From an uncultured cyanobacterium (GTDB lineage Bacteria > Cyanobacteriota > Cyanobacteriia > PCC-6307 > Cyanobiaceae), in contig CAIJRN010000034.1 in the NCBI GenBank assembly GCA_903823115.1, positions 62,001 through 126,000 of the forward strand: a DNA stretch of 64,000 nucleotides. Reading direction: 5' to 3'. Shown here piece after piece: positions 33,829 through 44,564 of this stretch. The notes below the pieces were generated by a model. It was not told the origin of the DNA, did not search any database, and saw only the letters and a program-made list of their open reading frames with translations. The position numbers were made by a program, and so were the translations under genes. The first letter of the stretch is position 1, and every line of letters begins with the position of its first letter.

Positions 33829-36800
33829 TCACGCCGGAGCCGGTCGCCAGCGAATGCGCCAGAAGGCCAGCTGCCAGGGTCCCAGCACTAGGTGGTCCCC
33901 GCCTGAGTCCCAGGGGCGATCGAGCCCATCGAGCCGCTCCAGCACCTGCCAGTTCGCGTCCAGCTCCAGCCGGCGCCGGCAGGGCCCCTCGTTCTGGACG
34001 CTGAGCACCAGGTCAATCCCGGCGTGATCGCCGGCGCCGCCGAACGGATCCACCCCGGCCTGATCCACTCCGGGTTGATCCACTCCGGGTTCATCCATTG
34101 TGGGTTGATCCACCGCAACCGGTTCAGCACCGGAGGCCTGGGCGTGGGCGGGGCGCAGTCCCACCAGCCGCAGATCGTCCTGCAGGGGCGGAACGAACGG
34201 CCCCGCCGCGGACCGGGGCTCAGGCGGCTGGGCCCCGGTCCGTTCGGGGGACGACCAAGGGGGGCCGCCTGCTCGCGAGCCAGGCGACTGGCGGGGCCGC
34301 AGCCACAGGGGTTCGCGCAGCCGGCGGGCCTGTTGGGGCACCCGGGCCGGCCGCCAGCCTGCCGGCGTTGCCATCAGGCCCAGGCGCTGGCGCTGCCAGC
34401 CGTTGTCGGCGCCGGGATCGGGCCAGGTGGGGCCCCGCAGCAGCGAGACGCTGAGGCGATCGGCCGTCGCCGAAACTCCCTGGGGCCCATCCAGAAGCAC
34501 CGCCAGATCAGCGGCAGCGGCCCAGCTGATCGCCGGCACCTCCCAGCGGGCCTGCTCCCGCGGTGTGCATGCCACGGCGGGTCGTTCGATCACGCCGGCA
34601 CTCGTGTCTGCGGCCCAGCGCTCGGCCTTGCCGGCCAGGGGGATCTCCAGCTGCAACAGCTCATGGCGCTGGCGCCACTGCTGGCAGAGCACCAGCTCCA
34701 GCCAGGGGCTGCCGGCCAGCAGGCGCAGCTCCAGTCGCACCGGGCTCTCGCCGACGACGCCGCGCCAGCGGAACGAGGCAGCCAGGGGGCCGGCGCTGAC
34801 CAGCTCCGGGGCTCCCTGCCAATCCCAGGGCAGCGGATGGCGGCGGTGATCGGCGGCCAGATCCCAGGCATCCCAGAACTCGCCCCGATCGGCCCAGCGC
34901 TGCCAGCGCAAGGGGGCCGCCAGCAGGGATTTGCCCTCGCCAGTGCTCGAGCCGGCCACCAGCTGCTCCAGTCCTGCCGGGCCGATCACGGCTTCGATCA
35001 GGCCATTGCCGAGGCGCCAGTGGTCGGGCCCGAGCTCCTCGGCGCCGATCAGGTGCACAGGCTGGTGGAGCCGGGTTGCAGGCAGGGGCTGCACTGCGGC
35101 CAGGGACTGCCTGGAAGGCGGCGGCAGCGCGGACGGCGGGGTTGGCTGTTGGGGCTGCCCGGGCTGGGCGGCCGGCCAGGCTGGCAGAGGCTCGACGGCT
35201 GGCGCCATCGACCGCAAGCGCTCTGGAGCCAGGGCCCCCTGGCTGGCCGAGGCCAGGCCCGCCGCTGTGGCGGCTCGGCGTCGCAGCGCCAGGGCCGTCA
35301 CACCGGCGGGCACGGGCAGCTGGATCCAGACGCCCCCCTCGGCAGCGGCCTGGGCCGGCAGGCTCCACTCCTGGCCGTCGGCCTGGATCAGGCTCCACTC
35401 ACCTGGGGGCAGCCTCAGGGTGCGGCGGGCGGCCGGCAGCGCCTGCAGCTGGGCCAGCCACCAGAGCTGGTCGCAGGCCGCCTGCGAGGGCTGGTCATGG
35501 GGGAGATCGCTGCCCATGTCGCTGATCTCCGGGCCGCTCCGCCGGCTGGGGAGCCCGCCACCAGCCCCGATGGGCTCCAGCAGCGGGCTTGCCGGCAACC
35601 CCTGGTCCTGCGCTGCTGTCCCTGGCGAGGGCTGCGGGAAGGCTGCCTCCGCACGGGCGGGAGCTGCCGCAGCGCCGCTCGCCCCGGCCAGGAGTGCCTG
35701 CAGATCCCGGTCGCGCTGCCTGCTGCTGCGGCGACGGGCCGCCCGCCACTGGGGTTCGGCCTGCTCGAACACCTCCGGGATCGACGTGCCCGGCAGGATG
35801 TCGTGAAACTGCTGGAACAGCAGGGGGCGCCAGTCGATCGCCGTCGCGCCGCCGGCGTCAGTCGCGCCCACCAGCGGGTCAGCAACAGCCGCCAGATCAG
35901 CGGCAGCCCCATCCCAGGCCAGCAGCAGGGCCCGGGCCAGTTCCGCCTCCCGCAGCAGCCGTTCCAGGCTGCGGTTGTGTCGCTTCTGATCCGGCCGACT
36001 GGTGGCACAGCCCCGATGCAGCTCCAGGTAGAGCTCATCCCGCCAGACCGGCAACTGGGGCGCCAGGGGCTCCAGTCGTTCGAGATAGGAGCGCAGGCTG
36101 CCGTGCTGCTGGGGCACAGCCTGGGGTTGCTGCTGCCAGAGGGCCAGCTGCTCCAGCATCTCGGCGGTGGGGCCGCCGCCGTGATCGCCGACCCCCGGCA
36201 ACCAGAGGGCGTCAGCAACCCCGGTGGCCCGCTGCCAGTCGAGGCGGTAGGTCTCGATCGGCAGCGGATCGCCATCGGTGCCGATCGGCGCGCTCATCAG
36301 GGCCAGCACCTCGCTGCCGCAGCGGCTGCGCCAGCGGAACAGGCGATGGGGGAAGGGATTGGTGGCGTTCCAGGCCAGCTTGTGGGTGCAGAACCAATGC
36401 ACTCCGGTGGCTGCCGCCACGGCCGGAAGGCCCGCGGCGAAGCCGAAGCTGTCCGGTAACCAGGCCAGGTTGTGGTCCCATTCCGGGAAGGTCCGCTGGC
36501 TGTAGTGCTGCCCCTCCTGGAACTGGCGCAGCAGCGAGGCGGTGTCGAGCAGCACGCAGTCGCTCTCGACCCAGGGGCCATTGAGCGGTTCCCAGCGGCC
36601 GGCCCGCATCGCCGAGCGGATGCGCTCGAACAGGGCCGGCCGTTGCTGCTCCAGCCAGGCATACAGGGCCGGGGTGGACTGGCCGAAATGGAGCTGCGGA
36701 AAGCGCTCCATCAGATCCAGGGTGGAGACGAAGGTGCGCTCGGCCGCCCGCCAGGTGTCGGCCACCGGCCAGAGCCAGGCGAGATCGAGATGGGCATGGC

Positions 36801-37428
36801 CCAGCACCTGGACGGATCCGGCGGGGGTGCCCTCGGGCCAGCCCCGTTGCCGTCGCAAGGCCGCCAGGTCCTCCAGGGTGGGGGCCAGCAGACCGTCGGG
36901 ATCGCTGGGATCGCGCGGCTCGAGTTCCAGCCGGCTGTGGATCAGGGCGCCATCGTCGTGGCAGGGACTGCGCAGATCCAGCTCCATCTCCAGGGGTTCA
37001 CCGGCCCACCAGCGCTCGGGCAGGGGCCAGCGACAGGCGGTATCGAACAGATCGCCGCCATGGATCGGTTCAGCGTCGACGCGCAACACCATCGCCTCGG
37101 CCCACCAGCGCAGGCAGAGCCGTGCCACCGCCTTGGCGGGGCCAAGGGAGCGCCAGGGCTCCGGGCAGGTCAGGGTCAACCGCAACCGCCGCCACTGGCC
37201 GCCCCGGGGCCAGATGATCAGTCGGCGGGCCGCCCAGTCGGGCCGATGGACGCCTCCCCATGGATCCTCAAGCGCCGGCAGGGGGACGGAATCCCCTTGT
37301 GGCAAAAGCCAGAGGGGCTGAAGATCAAGGGTCGGGTCCAAGGGCAAACGTGACTGAAACGTTTCAATCCGGGCGGGAAGGCACTGCTCCAGGCCCCCCG
37401 GCATCTTGGATGGCCATTCAAGCCCCAT
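33829..37428 (-). CDS. Alpha-mannosidase, glycoside hydrolase family 38
   Basis: 1199 residues, long for the family (about 1000). The GH38 catalytic domain opens at about 210 with the zinc site [34 protein letters not shown] near 283-304 contains the nucleophile Asp, and [13 protein letters not shown] and [18 protein letters not shown] follow. The beta-sandwich half (about 700-1199) has Pro/Ala/Gln-rich inserts and a short tandem repeat [12 protein letters not shown] near 1105-1130. It removes alpha-mannose from glycans or mannosylglycerate-like solutes; no signal peptide is seen, so it is probably cytosolic. It sits between psbN and psbI, which are neighbours in many picocyanobacteria. Confidence 0.88.
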   Translation of the reverse strand: MGLEWPSKMPGGLEQCLPARIETFQSRLPLDPTLDLQPLWLLPQGDSVPLPALEDPWGGVHRPDWAARRLIIWPRGGQWRRLRLTLTCPEPWRSLGPAKAVARLCLRWWAEAMVLRVDAEPIHGGDLFDTACRWPLPERWWAGEPLEMELDLRSPCHDDGALIHSRLELEPRDPSDPDGLLAPTLEDLAALRRQRGWPEGTPAGSVQVLGHAHLDLAWLWPVADTWRAAERTFVSTLDLMERFPQLHFGQSTPALYAWLEQQRPALFERIRSAMRAGRWEPLNGPWVESDCVLLDTASLLRQFQEGQHYSQRTFPEWDHNLAWLPDSFGFAAGLPAVAAATGVHWFCTHKLAWNATNPFPHRLFRWRSRCGSEVLALMSAPIGTDGDPLPIETYRLDWQRATGVADALWLPGVGDHGGGPTAEMLEQLALWQQQPQAVPQQHGSLRSYLERLEPLAPQLPVWRDELYLELHRGCATSRPDQKRHNRSLERLLREAELARALLLAWDGAAADLAAVADPLVGATDAGGATAIDWRPLLFQQFHDILPGTSIPEVFEQAEPQWRAARRRSSRQRDRDLQALLAGASGAAAAPARAEAAFPQPSPGTAAQDQGLPASPLLEPIGAGGGLPSRRSGPEISDMGSDLPHDQPSQAACDQLWWLAQLQALPAARRTLRLPPGEWSLIQADGQEWSLPAQAAAEGGVWIQLPVPAGVTALALRRRAATAAGLASASQGALAPERLRSMAPAVEPLPAWPAAQPGQPQQPTPPSALPPPSRQSLAAVQPLPATRLHQPVHLIGAEELGPDHWRLGNGLIEAVIGPAGLEQLVAGSSTGEGKSLLAAPLRWQRWADRGEFWDAWDLAADHRRHPLPWDWQGAPELVSAGPLAASFRWRGVVGESPVRLELRLLAGSPWLELVLCQQWRQRHELLQLEIPLAGKAERWAADTSAGVIERPAVACTPREQARWEVPAISWAAAADLAVLLDGPQGVSATADRLSVSLLRGPTWPDPGADNGWQRQRLGLMATPAGWRPARVPQQARRLREPLWLRPRQSPGSRAGGPPWSSPERTGAQPPEPRSAAGPFVPPLQDDLRLVGLRPAHAQASGAEPVAVDQPTMDEPGVDQPGVDQAGVDPFGGAGDHAGIDLVLSVQNEGPCRRRLELDANWQVLERLDGLDRPWDSGGDHLVLGPWQLAFWRIRWRPAPA
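34047..34121. repeat. 15-bp tandem repeat inside the GH38 gene
   Basis: Five imperfect copies of GATCCACTCCGGGTT start at 34047, 34062, 34077, 34092 and 34107. On the coding strand they encode five-residue units of the type VDQPG/MDEPG in a linker near the C-terminus. The copies differ by point changes, so the tract is not brand new. Confidence 0.85.
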
Positions 37429-37503
37429 AGGATGACGCGGCTGCCGTTGGGTCCACCAGACCCCACCCGGCGCCTGTCACTCCCTGTCACCCGCCGGACA
37501 GCC

Positions 37504-37623
37504 ATGCTCGCCCTCAAGATCTCGGTCTACTCGGTCGTTTTCTTCTTCATCGGGATCTTCGTGTTCGGCTTCCTGGCCAGCGATCCCAGCCGCACCCCGA
37601 GCCGCAAGGATCTCGAGGACTGA
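37504..37623 (+). CDS. psbI: Photosystem II protein I
   Basis: 39 residues from ATG 37504: [20 protein letters not shown] followed by [19 protein letters not shown], diagnostic for PsbI. One membrane helix. It stabilises D1 in the PSII core. The longer open frame from 37432 adds an unrelated N-terminus. Divergent from the GH38 gene, so the 75-base gap must hold the psbI promoter. Confidence 0.96.
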   Translation: MLALKISVYSVVFFFIGIFVFGFLASDPSRTPSRKDLED

Positions 37624-37732
37624 GACAATTGCCCAGCACGCTCTCCCGGCTGAGGTCGGGCAGCACCCATCACAACAACCGGTCTGAGCTGATCGCGTCC
37701 CTGTCCACTCACGTGGCAGGATCGCCGGCGAT

Positions 37733-40700
37733 GTGACCCACGATTTCCGGTTTCCTGTGCTGCCTCCCCCCCGGACAGTTCTCAGGGCCAAGACCGCTGC
37801 TGGACTCGTTCTGGCCGGATCCCTGCTGCTGGTGGGGCCCCAGTCGGCCCGGGCCCAGGAATCCAATCAACTGGCGCCGGCGGTCCCCGCCCATCCGATC
37901 GGGCCGCCGCCGCCCCTGCCACCGCTCGACGGGACAGTGCCGCAGGCCCTGGCTCAGGCCCCTCTCGGCAGCGGCCAGGACAGCCCTCCCAGCCCCACGC
38001 GGCTGCCGGCCGATCTCAATCCCTTCGCCTCGACAGCCGCTCCGCTGGCGCCGGCAGCTCCGGCCCCCGCCCCAGGCGCTGATGCTGTGGCCCCTGGGGC
38101 TGCCGCCGCTGCAACCGGGCCCGCCCCCGCGGCAGCCAGCGGCACCAAGAGCCAATCAGCGACGACTCCGGCCGCCGGCGTCCTGACACCGGGTGTGCCG
38201 ATTGATCTGGAGTTGCGGGCCGATCACCAGGGCTACGACGCCCAGATGCGTCGGTTCGTCGGCAGCGGCCATGTCTCGGCCCGACTGGCGGGCGCCAGGT
38301 TGCTGGCGGATCGGATCGAGATCGACACCGAATCCAGCACGCTCTACGCCTACGGCAGCGTCCGCCTGCAGCGGGGCATGCAGTACATGCAGGCCAGCCG
38401 CCTGCGCTACAGCCTGCTGGAGGGCAGGGGCGAGCTGGAGGACGTCTACGGCGTGCTCGATCTCGACGGCAGCGAAACGGACTTCAACCTGGCCTCGATG
38501 CCCTCGGTGCCGCTGACGCCGGCCGAGCCGATCGCCTGCCCGCCGGCCTTGCCGGGCCCAGTCCAGTGGCATCCCTATCCCTGGGCGGTGACCACCTGGG
38601 CGGGCCAGATGTTCGCGGCCAACTTCGGCGACACCTTCATTTTCAAAGGTCGCCTGCGGCCGGAATACCTCACCGGTCTGGGCCTGGAGCGTCGCCTGAT
38701 CGATGCCGGCCCCCTGGCCCTGGAGCTGGACGCCAACCTGCTCGGCCACCGGGCCGCCCAGCAGCCCGGGGGGCCCTACAACCAGGCGGTGGCCTTTGCC
38801 GACACACCCGCCCAGACCTTCGCCGAGGGGACCGTGGGCCTCGGTGGGCGCCTGTGGCTGCAGCCCTGGCTGAACCTGTATTTCGTCGAGGGCGTCAGCC
38901 TGCTGAGCCAGCCCAGCAACTACGAGAAGACCTTCCGCCAGAACTACTCCGTCTTCCTCAACTACCTGGCCTTTGAGGTCGAGGCTCTGGTCAGTCCCCA
39001 GTGGTCGGTCGTCGGTCGCATCCATCACCGCTCCGGCGCCTATGGGCTCTATTTCGGTGTCAGTGAAGGCAGCAACGCCTACATGCTGGGCCTGCGCTAT
39101 CGCTTTGGTCAGGCCAAACCCCTGGTGCCGCCGCTGGAGCTGCCGCCAGCCCAGGGTTGCCCAGGGGCACCGGAACCTGGCCAGGAACGGCCGGAAACCC
39201 TGGCAGAACAACTTCAGGTGGTGACGATGGGCCCCAGGCGCCTGGCCCAGGCCCCAGCGGCTGAAACGGCTCCAGCTCCAACAGGAATCTCTCCTGGTAC
39301 GAGCGTCAGCCCCCAGCCCGCCAGCCGCCAGGGGGTCTGGGCTGCGGCCCGGCAACAGGAGCGGGAACGTCGTGCGGCGATCGCCGCCCTCGATCAGCGC
39401 GTCACCGACGTGAAGTTCGAGCAGAGCCTGGTCGCCGAGCGGCGCCGGGGCTTCCCCAATGCCTCCCTCTCCACCGATGCCGCCAACAACTACGGCGGGA
39501 TCCGGCCCAGCCAGCTCAACAGTCTCTCCACCTCCAGCAACAAGCAGCTGGTGCGCGGCACGATCAGCCGCTGGCGCTTCCAGGCCCGGCGCCTGCGCAT
39601 CACGCCCACCACGCTCAGCGGCGATCGCGTCGGCTTCAGCAACGACCCCTTCACCCCCGCCCAGTCGTGGCTGGATTCGGAGAACGTGGTGGCCACCCTG
39701 CAGCCGAATGGCGACACGGTGATCACGGCCTCCCGCAATCGCCTGCGGCTGGAGGATCGCCTGCCGATCTCGGTGACCCGCAGCACCACGATCAAAAAGC
39801 AGGAGGAGGTCAATCACCGCCTGGTGTTCAGCTACGACAAGGACGACCGCGACGGTTACTACACGGGTTACAAGATCCCGATCGCCTTCGGCTCGCAGGG
39901 CACCACCAGGCTGGTGCTGGAACCCCAGTTTCTGGTGCAGCGGGCTATCAACGGCAGCACCTCGGTCTACCCCCTGCCCGGCCAGCCGGTGCAATCCGCC
40001 GGGGTCTATCAACCGGCCACCAGCAGCGACCTGTTCGGCCTCCAGGCCAAGCTGACGGGGCCGCTGCTGGGCTTCGACAGCCAGGTCCAGCTGGAGATGT
40101 CCACCTTCAACCCGGAGAACATCCCCGATGGCACCCGCAGCTGGGGTGATCTCTCGCGCAACATCCATGTGCCCCTGCTGGGGGACGCCACCGCGCGGCT
40201 GTTCGGGGCCTATCGCTATCGCACCTGGAACGGCACCCTCGGCCAGCAGGACGTCTACACCGCCTATGGCCTGTCCTTCGATCACAGCGGCGCGCTGCCC
40301 AGCTGGGGCCGCCTGAGCAGCAGCTACTACTGGCGCACCGGCATCGGCAACTACCAGAGCAACCCCTACCAGAGCACCAATCTCAGCGATCTCTGGCGGG
40401 CCAATGCCATCGGCTCCCTCAACTTCAGCTACAACCTCTGGACCGGTAAGCCGGCTCCACTCACCGTCGACAAAGCCTTCCTCAACACCGCCCAACCGGT
40501 GATACCCGGCTTGAGCCTCAACGCCAATGTGCTCGGCACCATGGCGTATTACGGCGATGGCACCAACCAGAACACCATCGGCCTCTCGGGTGGCCCCACC
40601 CTCACCCTGGGCCACTTCGTGCGCCCCTTCCTCGATTTCACCCAGCTCACGATCACCGGCGGCGGCACCCTCAAGCAGGGCATCAGCCCCCTGAGCTTTG

Positions 40701-41008
40701 ACCGGGCGGTGGACCTCAACACCCTCGGTATCGGCCTCACCCAGCAACTGGTGGGCCCGCTGGTGTTCAGCGGCGGCATCGGTATCAACGTCGATCCCAG
40801 GTCGGGAAACTATGGCGGCGTCACCGGTTCCTACGTCGAGCTGCGCTGGCAGCGGCGCTCCTACGAGATCGGCCTTTTCTACAGCCCCTACGACGGCCTC
40901 GGCGGCCTGCGGATCAAACTCAACGACTTCAATTTCAAGGGCACGGGACGCCCCTTTGTTCCCTACACCTACAACCCCAGCCAGGCGATCTTGAACCGCC
41001 CGTTCTGA
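37733..41008 (+). CDS. DUF3769 outer-membrane protein with OstA-like N-terminal region
   Basis: 1091 residues (start GTG 37733). A signal peptide (about 18-42, ending SARAQ) precedes a Pro/Ala-rich linker. About 160-250 resembles LptA/OstA-type beta repeats (SGHVSARLAGARLLADRIEI, YAYGSVRLQRG). About 270-470 is a beta-rich unit with VVGRIHHRSGAYGLYFGVSE and LGLRYRFG. The C-terminal half is the DUF3769 beta-barrel, ending in an aromatic residue (RPF), the usual outer-membrane signal. DUF3769 is thought to be the cyanobacterial counterpart of LptD, which places lipopolysaccharide in the outer membrane; that role is inferred. Confidence 0.85.
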   Translation: MTHDFRFPVLPPPRTVLRAKTAAGLVLAGSLLLVGPQSARAQESNQLAPAVPAHPIGPPPPLPPLDGTVPQALAQAPLGSGQDSPPSPTRLPADLNPFASTAAPLAPAAPAPAPGADAVAPGAAAAATGPAPAAASGTKSQSATTPAAGVLTPGVPIDLELRADHQGYDAQMRRFVGSGHVSARLAGARLLADRIEIDTESSTLYAYGSVRLQRGMQYMQASRLRYSLLEGRGELEDVYGVLDLDGSETDFNLASMPSVPLTPAEPIACPPALPGPVQWHPYPWAVTTWAGQMFAANFGDTFIFKGRLRPEYLTGLGLERRLIDAGPLALELDANLLGHRAAQQPGGPYNQAVAFADTPAQTFAEGTVGLGGRLWLQPWLNLYFVEGVSLLSQPSNYEKTFRQNYSVFLNYLAFEVEALVSPQWSVVGRIHHRSGAYGLYFGVSEGSNAYMLGLRYRFGQAKPLVPPLELPPAQGCPGAPEPGQERPETLAEQLQVVTMGPRRLAQAPAAETAPAPTGISPGTSVSPQPASRQGVWAAARQQERERRAAIAALDQRVTDVKFEQSLVAERRRGFPNASLSTDAANNYGGIRPSQLNSLSTSSNKQLVRGTISRWRFQARRLRITPTTLSGDRVGFSNDPFTPAQSWLDSENVVATLQPNGDTVITASRNRLRLEDRLPISVTRSTTIKKQEEVNHRLVFSYDKDDRDGYYTGYKIPIAFGSQGTTRLVLEPQFLVQRAINGSTSVYPLPGQPVQSAGVYQPATSSDLFGLQAKLTGPLLGFDSQVQLEMSTFNPENIPDGTRSWGDLSRNIHVPLLGDATARLFGAYRYRTWNGTLGQQDVYTAYGLSFDHSGALPSWGRLSSSYYWRTGIGNYQSNPYQSTNLSDLWRANAIGSLNFSYNLWTGKPAPLTVDKAFLNTAQPVIPGLSLNANVLGTMAYYGDGTNQNTIGLSGGPTLTLGHFVRPFLDFTQLTITGGGTLKQGISPLSFDRAVDLNTLGIGLTQQLVGPLVFSGGIGINVDPRSGNYGGVTGSYVELRWQRRSYEIGLFYSPYDGLGGLRIKLNDFNFKGTGRPFVPYTYNPSQAILNRPF

Positions 41009-41044
41009 GCCGCTCCAGCCTGGCCATCAACAGCCAGCCAGCTT

Positions 41045-41716
41045 TCAGCTGGCCGCGCTGCCAAAGCCGCTCAGATAGGGGAGCCTGGCGGCGGTGCGCC
41101 TGAGTTCGGCGTCATGGGCCACCAGCTGGCCGGTGCCATCCCACTGGCCACTCACCAACATGCGATGGGGCCCCTGGGCCAGGCTGAACGGCCAGCTGCG
41201 CTCCCCGGCAGCAACCGGGCTGCCCAGCAGGCTCACCTGAAGCGCCTCGAGATCGAGCACCAGCTCAGCGGCGCGATCGGCGGTGATCGCCTGCTGCAGG
41301 GCCAGGACATCGTCATGGCCGGCGGTGAGGCAGGGGATGCCCATCGCCAGGCAATTGCCGAAGAAGATCTCTGAATAGCTCTCGCCGATCAGGGCCCGGA
41401 TCCCCCAGCGCATCAGCGCCTGGGGGGCGTGTTCGCGGCTGGAGCCACAGCCGAAGTTGCGATTGACCACCAGGATCGTGGCGCCCTGATGCTCGGGGTG
41501 ATCAAAGGGGTGGTCGCCGGCCAGCTCGGCGCGATCATCGGCGAAGGCACCGATGGCCAGCCCTTCAAAACTGACGCACTTGAGGAAGCGGGCCGGGATG
41601 ATCCGGTCGGTGTCGATGTCGTCACCGACCACGGCCACCGCCTGACCACGGCAGAGGCGAATCGCACCGATCGGGAACGGGGCGGGGCTGGCTGGGGGGC
41701 TCGAGGCGGAGCTCAT
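41045..41716 (-). CDS. leuD: 3-isopropylmalate dehydratase small subunit
   Basis: 223 residues. The swivel-domain signature DDIDTDRIIPARFLK is near 32-46 and the conserved NFGCGSSREHAPQAL near 85-99. With LeuC it isomerises 2-isopropylmalate to 3-isopropylmalate in leucine synthesis. It follows leuC on the same strand after 64 bases. The C-terminus ends SGFGSAAS. Confidence 0.95.
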   Translation of the reverse strand: MSSASSPPASPAPFPIGAIRLCRGQAVAVVGDDIDTDRIIPARFLKCVSFEGLAIGAFADDRAELAGDHPFDHPEHQGATILVVNRNFGCGSSREHAPQALMRWGIRALIGESYSEIFFGNCLAMGIPCLTAGHDDVLALQQAITADRAAELVLDLEALQVSLLGSPVAAGERSWPFSLAQGPHRMLVSGQWDGTGQLVAHDAELRRTAARLPYLSGFGSAAS

Positions 41717-41780
41717 CGGAGTGGGGAGGGGAAAGGGCGCGTCGGAGCGGGGCTGGCAGCCAGCTCGCGTGGGCAGCGAA

Positions 41781-43238
41781 TCAGCCAGGAATGTCCATGA
41801 CAGCCGGGCGAACAGCGCCAGCAGCCGTGGGTGCTGTCAGCAGTTCGCGGACATCGACGACATGGCCGGCAACGGCGGCGGCCGCCACCATCGCCGGGCT
41901 CATCAGCAGGGTGCGGCCACTGGCAGAGCCCTGGCGACCCTTGAAGTTGCGGTTGGAGGAGCTGGCGCTGATCTGGCGGCCCTCGAGGCGGTCGGGGTTC
42001 ATGGCCAGGCACATCGAACAGCCCGGTTCGCGCCATTCGAAGCCGGCGGCGCGAAACACCGCATCGAGGCCCTCGGCTTCGGCTTCGGCGGCCACCTGCT
42101 CCGATCCCGGCACCACGAAGGCCTTGATGCCAGGAGCCACCTGGCGGCCTTTGGCCACGGCGGCGGCGGCCCGCAGATCGCTGAGGCGGCCGTTGGTGCA
42201 GCTGCCGATGAAGCAGACATCCACCGGTACGCCGGCAATCGGCACCCCCGGCTGCAGGTCCATGTAGCGATAGGCCTCCTCGGCAATCGGTCGCTCGTCG
42301 GGATGGAGCTGCTCGGCGATCGGCACGGTCTCGTCGACACCGATCCCCTGGCCCGGGGTGATGCCCCAGGTGACGGTGGGCGCAATCCCGGAGGCATCGA
42401 ACAGCACCTCATCGTCGAAGACGGCCTCAGGGCCACTGGCCAGGGAGCGCCACCAGTCCACCGCCCGGGCCCAGGCCTCACCCACCGGCGCCTGGGGCCG
42501 GCCCTGCAGGTAAGCGAAGGTGGTGGCATCGGGGTTGACGTAGCCGCAGCGAGCGCCGCCCTCGATCGCCATGTTGCAGAGGGTCATGCGCTCTTCCATC
42601 GAGAGCGCCTCGATCGTTTCACCGGCGAACTCATAGGCGTAGCCCACGCCCCCCTTGACTCCGAGCACCCGAATGATGTGCAGGATCAGATCCTTGGCGG
42701 AGACACCGCTCTGCAGGACGCCCTGCACCCGGATGCGACGCACCTTGAGCTTGTTCATCGCCAGGCTCTGGCTGGCGAGCACATCGCGCACCTGGCTGGT
42801 GCCGATACCGAAGGCGATGGCGCCGAAGGCCCCGTGGGTGGAGGTGTGGGAATCACCGCAGGCCACCGTCATGCCCGGCTGGGTGAGCCCGAGTTCCGGC
42901 GCGATCACGTGCACGATGCCCTGGCTGCCGCTGCCGAGGCCGTGCAGGGTGATGCCGTGCTCGGCGCAGTTGCGCTCCAGGGTGACCAGCATCTCCTCGG
43001 CCAGCGGATCGGCGAAGGGCCGCGCCTGGGAGGTGGTGGGCACGATGTGATCCACCGTGGCCACGGTGCGCTCGGGATGGCGAACCCCCAGGCCCAGATC
43101 GCGCAGGGCGGAAAAGGCCTGGGGACTGGTCACCTCATGGATGAGGTGCAGGCCGATGAACAGCTGGGTGGCACCGCCGGGCAGTTCGGCGACCCGGTGC
43201 AGCTCCCAGACCTTGTCGTAGAGGGTGCCGGCGCTCAC
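41781..43238 (-). CDS. leuC: 3-isopropylmalate dehydratase large subunit
   Basis: 485 residues from GTG 43238 giving the family opening [15 protein letters not shown]. The 4Fe-4S ligands are in [11 protein letters not shown] and [28 protein letters not shown] and [11 protein letters not shown] are further aconitase-family signatures. Forms the enzyme with LeuD. The open frame extends to 43331, but those residues are not family-like. Confidence 0.96.
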   Translation of the reverse strand: MSAGTLYDKVWELHRVAELPGGATQLFIGLHLIHEVTSPQAFSALRDLGLGVRHPERTVATVDHIVPTTSQARPFADPLAEEMLVTLERNCAEHGITLHGLGSGSQGIVHVIAPELGLTQPGMTVACGDSHTSTHGAFGAIAFGIGTSQVRDVLASQSLAMNKLKVRRIRVQGVLQSGVSAKDLILHIIRVLGVKGGVGYAYEFAGETIEALSMEERMTLCNMAIEGGARCGYVNPDATTFAYLQGRPQAPVGEAWARAVDWWRSLASGPEAVFDDEVLFDASGIAPTVTWGITPGQGIGVDETVPIAEQLHPDERPIAEEAYRYMDLQPGVPIAGVPVDVCFIGSCTNGRLSDLRAAAAVAKGRQVAPGIKAFVVPGSEQVAAEAEAEGLDAVFRAAGFEWREPGCSMCLAMNPDRLEGRQISASSSNRNFKGRQGSASGRTLLMSPAMVAAAAVAGHVVDVRELLTAPTAAGAVRPAVMDIPG

Positions 43239-43340
43239 CGTGGCTTCGCAGGGGATAGAGCATCCTAAAACCGGGCGGGAGTGAAGCCCCCGGGACGCCG
43301 CTGCGGCTGGGGATCGGTTATCCCCCCGCAAGACAACGTC

Positions 43341-44303
43341 TCAGGCCCCGTTGACCACATGGATCGGCCGGCCGGCCAGCAGGGCCGCGACATTGCGGGC
43401 GCTGACGGCGATCAGGCGCTGGCGGGCCGCTCGGGTGGCCCAGGCCACATGGGGCGTGATCAGACAGTTGGGGGCGCTCAGCAGGGGATGGTCGGCCCGG
43501 GGCGGCTCCAGGCTGAGCACATCGAGGCCGGCTCCACCCAGGTGACCGCTGGCCAGGGCCGCCGCCAGATCGGCCTCGTTGATCAGGGCGCCGCGGCCGG
43601 TGTTGATCAGCATGGCGCCGGGCTTGATCCGCTGCAGCCGTTCAGCGTCGATCAGGCCCTGGGTCTCGGCAGTGAGGGGACAGTGCAGGCTGATCACGTC
43701 GCTCTCCAGCAGCAGCTGATCGAGAGGCACCGACGCCGGATCGGGCCTGCGGCGATGGCAGAGCACCCGCATGCCGAAGGCCTCGGCGATGCGGCTCACC
43801 GCCGTACCGATCCGCCCCATGCCCACCACCCCGAGGGTCTGCCCGGCCAGCTCCACCAGGGGCTGATCCCAGTAGCAGAAATCGGGCCCCGCCGACCAGC
43901 GGCCCTGGCGCACCGAGGCCGCCAGGGCGCCGGTGTGGTTGGTGAGTTCCAACAGCAGGGCGAAGACGGCCTGGGCCACCGACGGCGTTCCGTACTCCGG
44001 CACGTTGCAGACCGGAATGCCCAGCTTGCGGGCCGCCGCCGCATCGACCACATCAAATCCGGTGGCCAGCACGGCCACCCCCTTCAGGCCCGGGACCGTC
44101 GCCAGGGTGGTGGCATCGAGCCGGGTCTTGTTGGTGAGCACCACATCGGCGCTGGCGATGGACGCGGCCACCCGCTCGGGAGCCGTGCGCTCGTGCACCG
44201 TCAGCTCCCCGAGCCGCTGCAGGGGCTCCCAGTCGAGATCGCCGGGATTGCTGGTGTAGCCATCGAGCACCACCAGGTGCGGCCGAGGGGAGGGGGAAAC
44301 CAT
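43341..44303 (-). CDS. D-isomer-specific 2-hydroxyacid dehydrogenase (glycerate dehydrogenase-like)
   Basis: 320 residues. The NAD-binding motif GVVGMGRIGTAV is near 145-156; INTGRGALINEADL near 232 carries the catalytic Arg region, and PHVAWATRAARQRL near 286 the catalytic His. The sequence style (WDQPLVELAGQTLGVVG) is that of glycerate/hydroxypyruvate reductases, which fits photorespiratory 2-phosphoglycolate salvage; glyA, from the same pathway, lies 3 kb away. Substrate assignment is by similarity of wording only. Confidence 0.88.
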   Translation of the reverse strand: MVSPSPRPHLVVLDGYTSNPGDLDWEPLQRLGELTVHERTAPERVAASIASADVVLTNKTRLDATTLATVPGLKGVAVLATGFDVVDAAAARKLGIPVCNVPEYGTPSVAQAVFALLLELTNHTGALAASVRQGRWSAGPDFCYWDQPLVELAGQTLGVVGMGRIGTAVSRIAEAFGMRVLCHRRRPDPASVPLDQLLLESDVISLHCPLTAETQGLIDAERLQRIKPGAMLINTGRGALINEADLAAALASGHLGGAGLDVLSLEPPRADHPLLSAPNCLITPHVAWATRAARQRLIAVSARNVAALLAGRPIHVVNGA

Positions 44304-44315
44304 CTCAGTCGGGGC

Positions 44316-44564
44316 TCAGGAGCGATAGGGGGAGGCATTGGACGAGGGCTCTCGCCGGAACAGGCCGTCCAGGTAGTGACGGGCCACGGAGCGATCCTGG
44401 CAACCCTGCTGGAACAGGAAGCCCGCCAGCGCCGCCTGCATCAGCCGGTACTGATCCCACTGGGGATGGATGCGGATGAATTCCGCCATGGCTTCAAACA
44501 GGTCCTGGGGCATCTGGTTCTCGATGCTGACGAACTGGGGGGAATGGTCGGGGATCTGGCTCAA
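44316..44564 (-). CDS. DUF2811 family protein
   Basis: 82 residues matching the small cyanobacterial DUF2811 family: VSIENQMPQDLFEAMAEFIRIHPQWDQYRLMQAAL in the first half (text spans about 12-46) and FLFQQGCQDRSVARHYLDGLF in the second. Function unknown. It lies 12 bases upstream of the dehydrogenase gene and is probably cotranscribed. Confidence 0.85.
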   Translation of the reverse strand: MSQIPDHSPQFVSIENQMPQDLFEAMAEFIRIHPQWDQYRLMQAALAGFLFQQGCQDRSVARHYLDGLFRREPSSNASPYRS

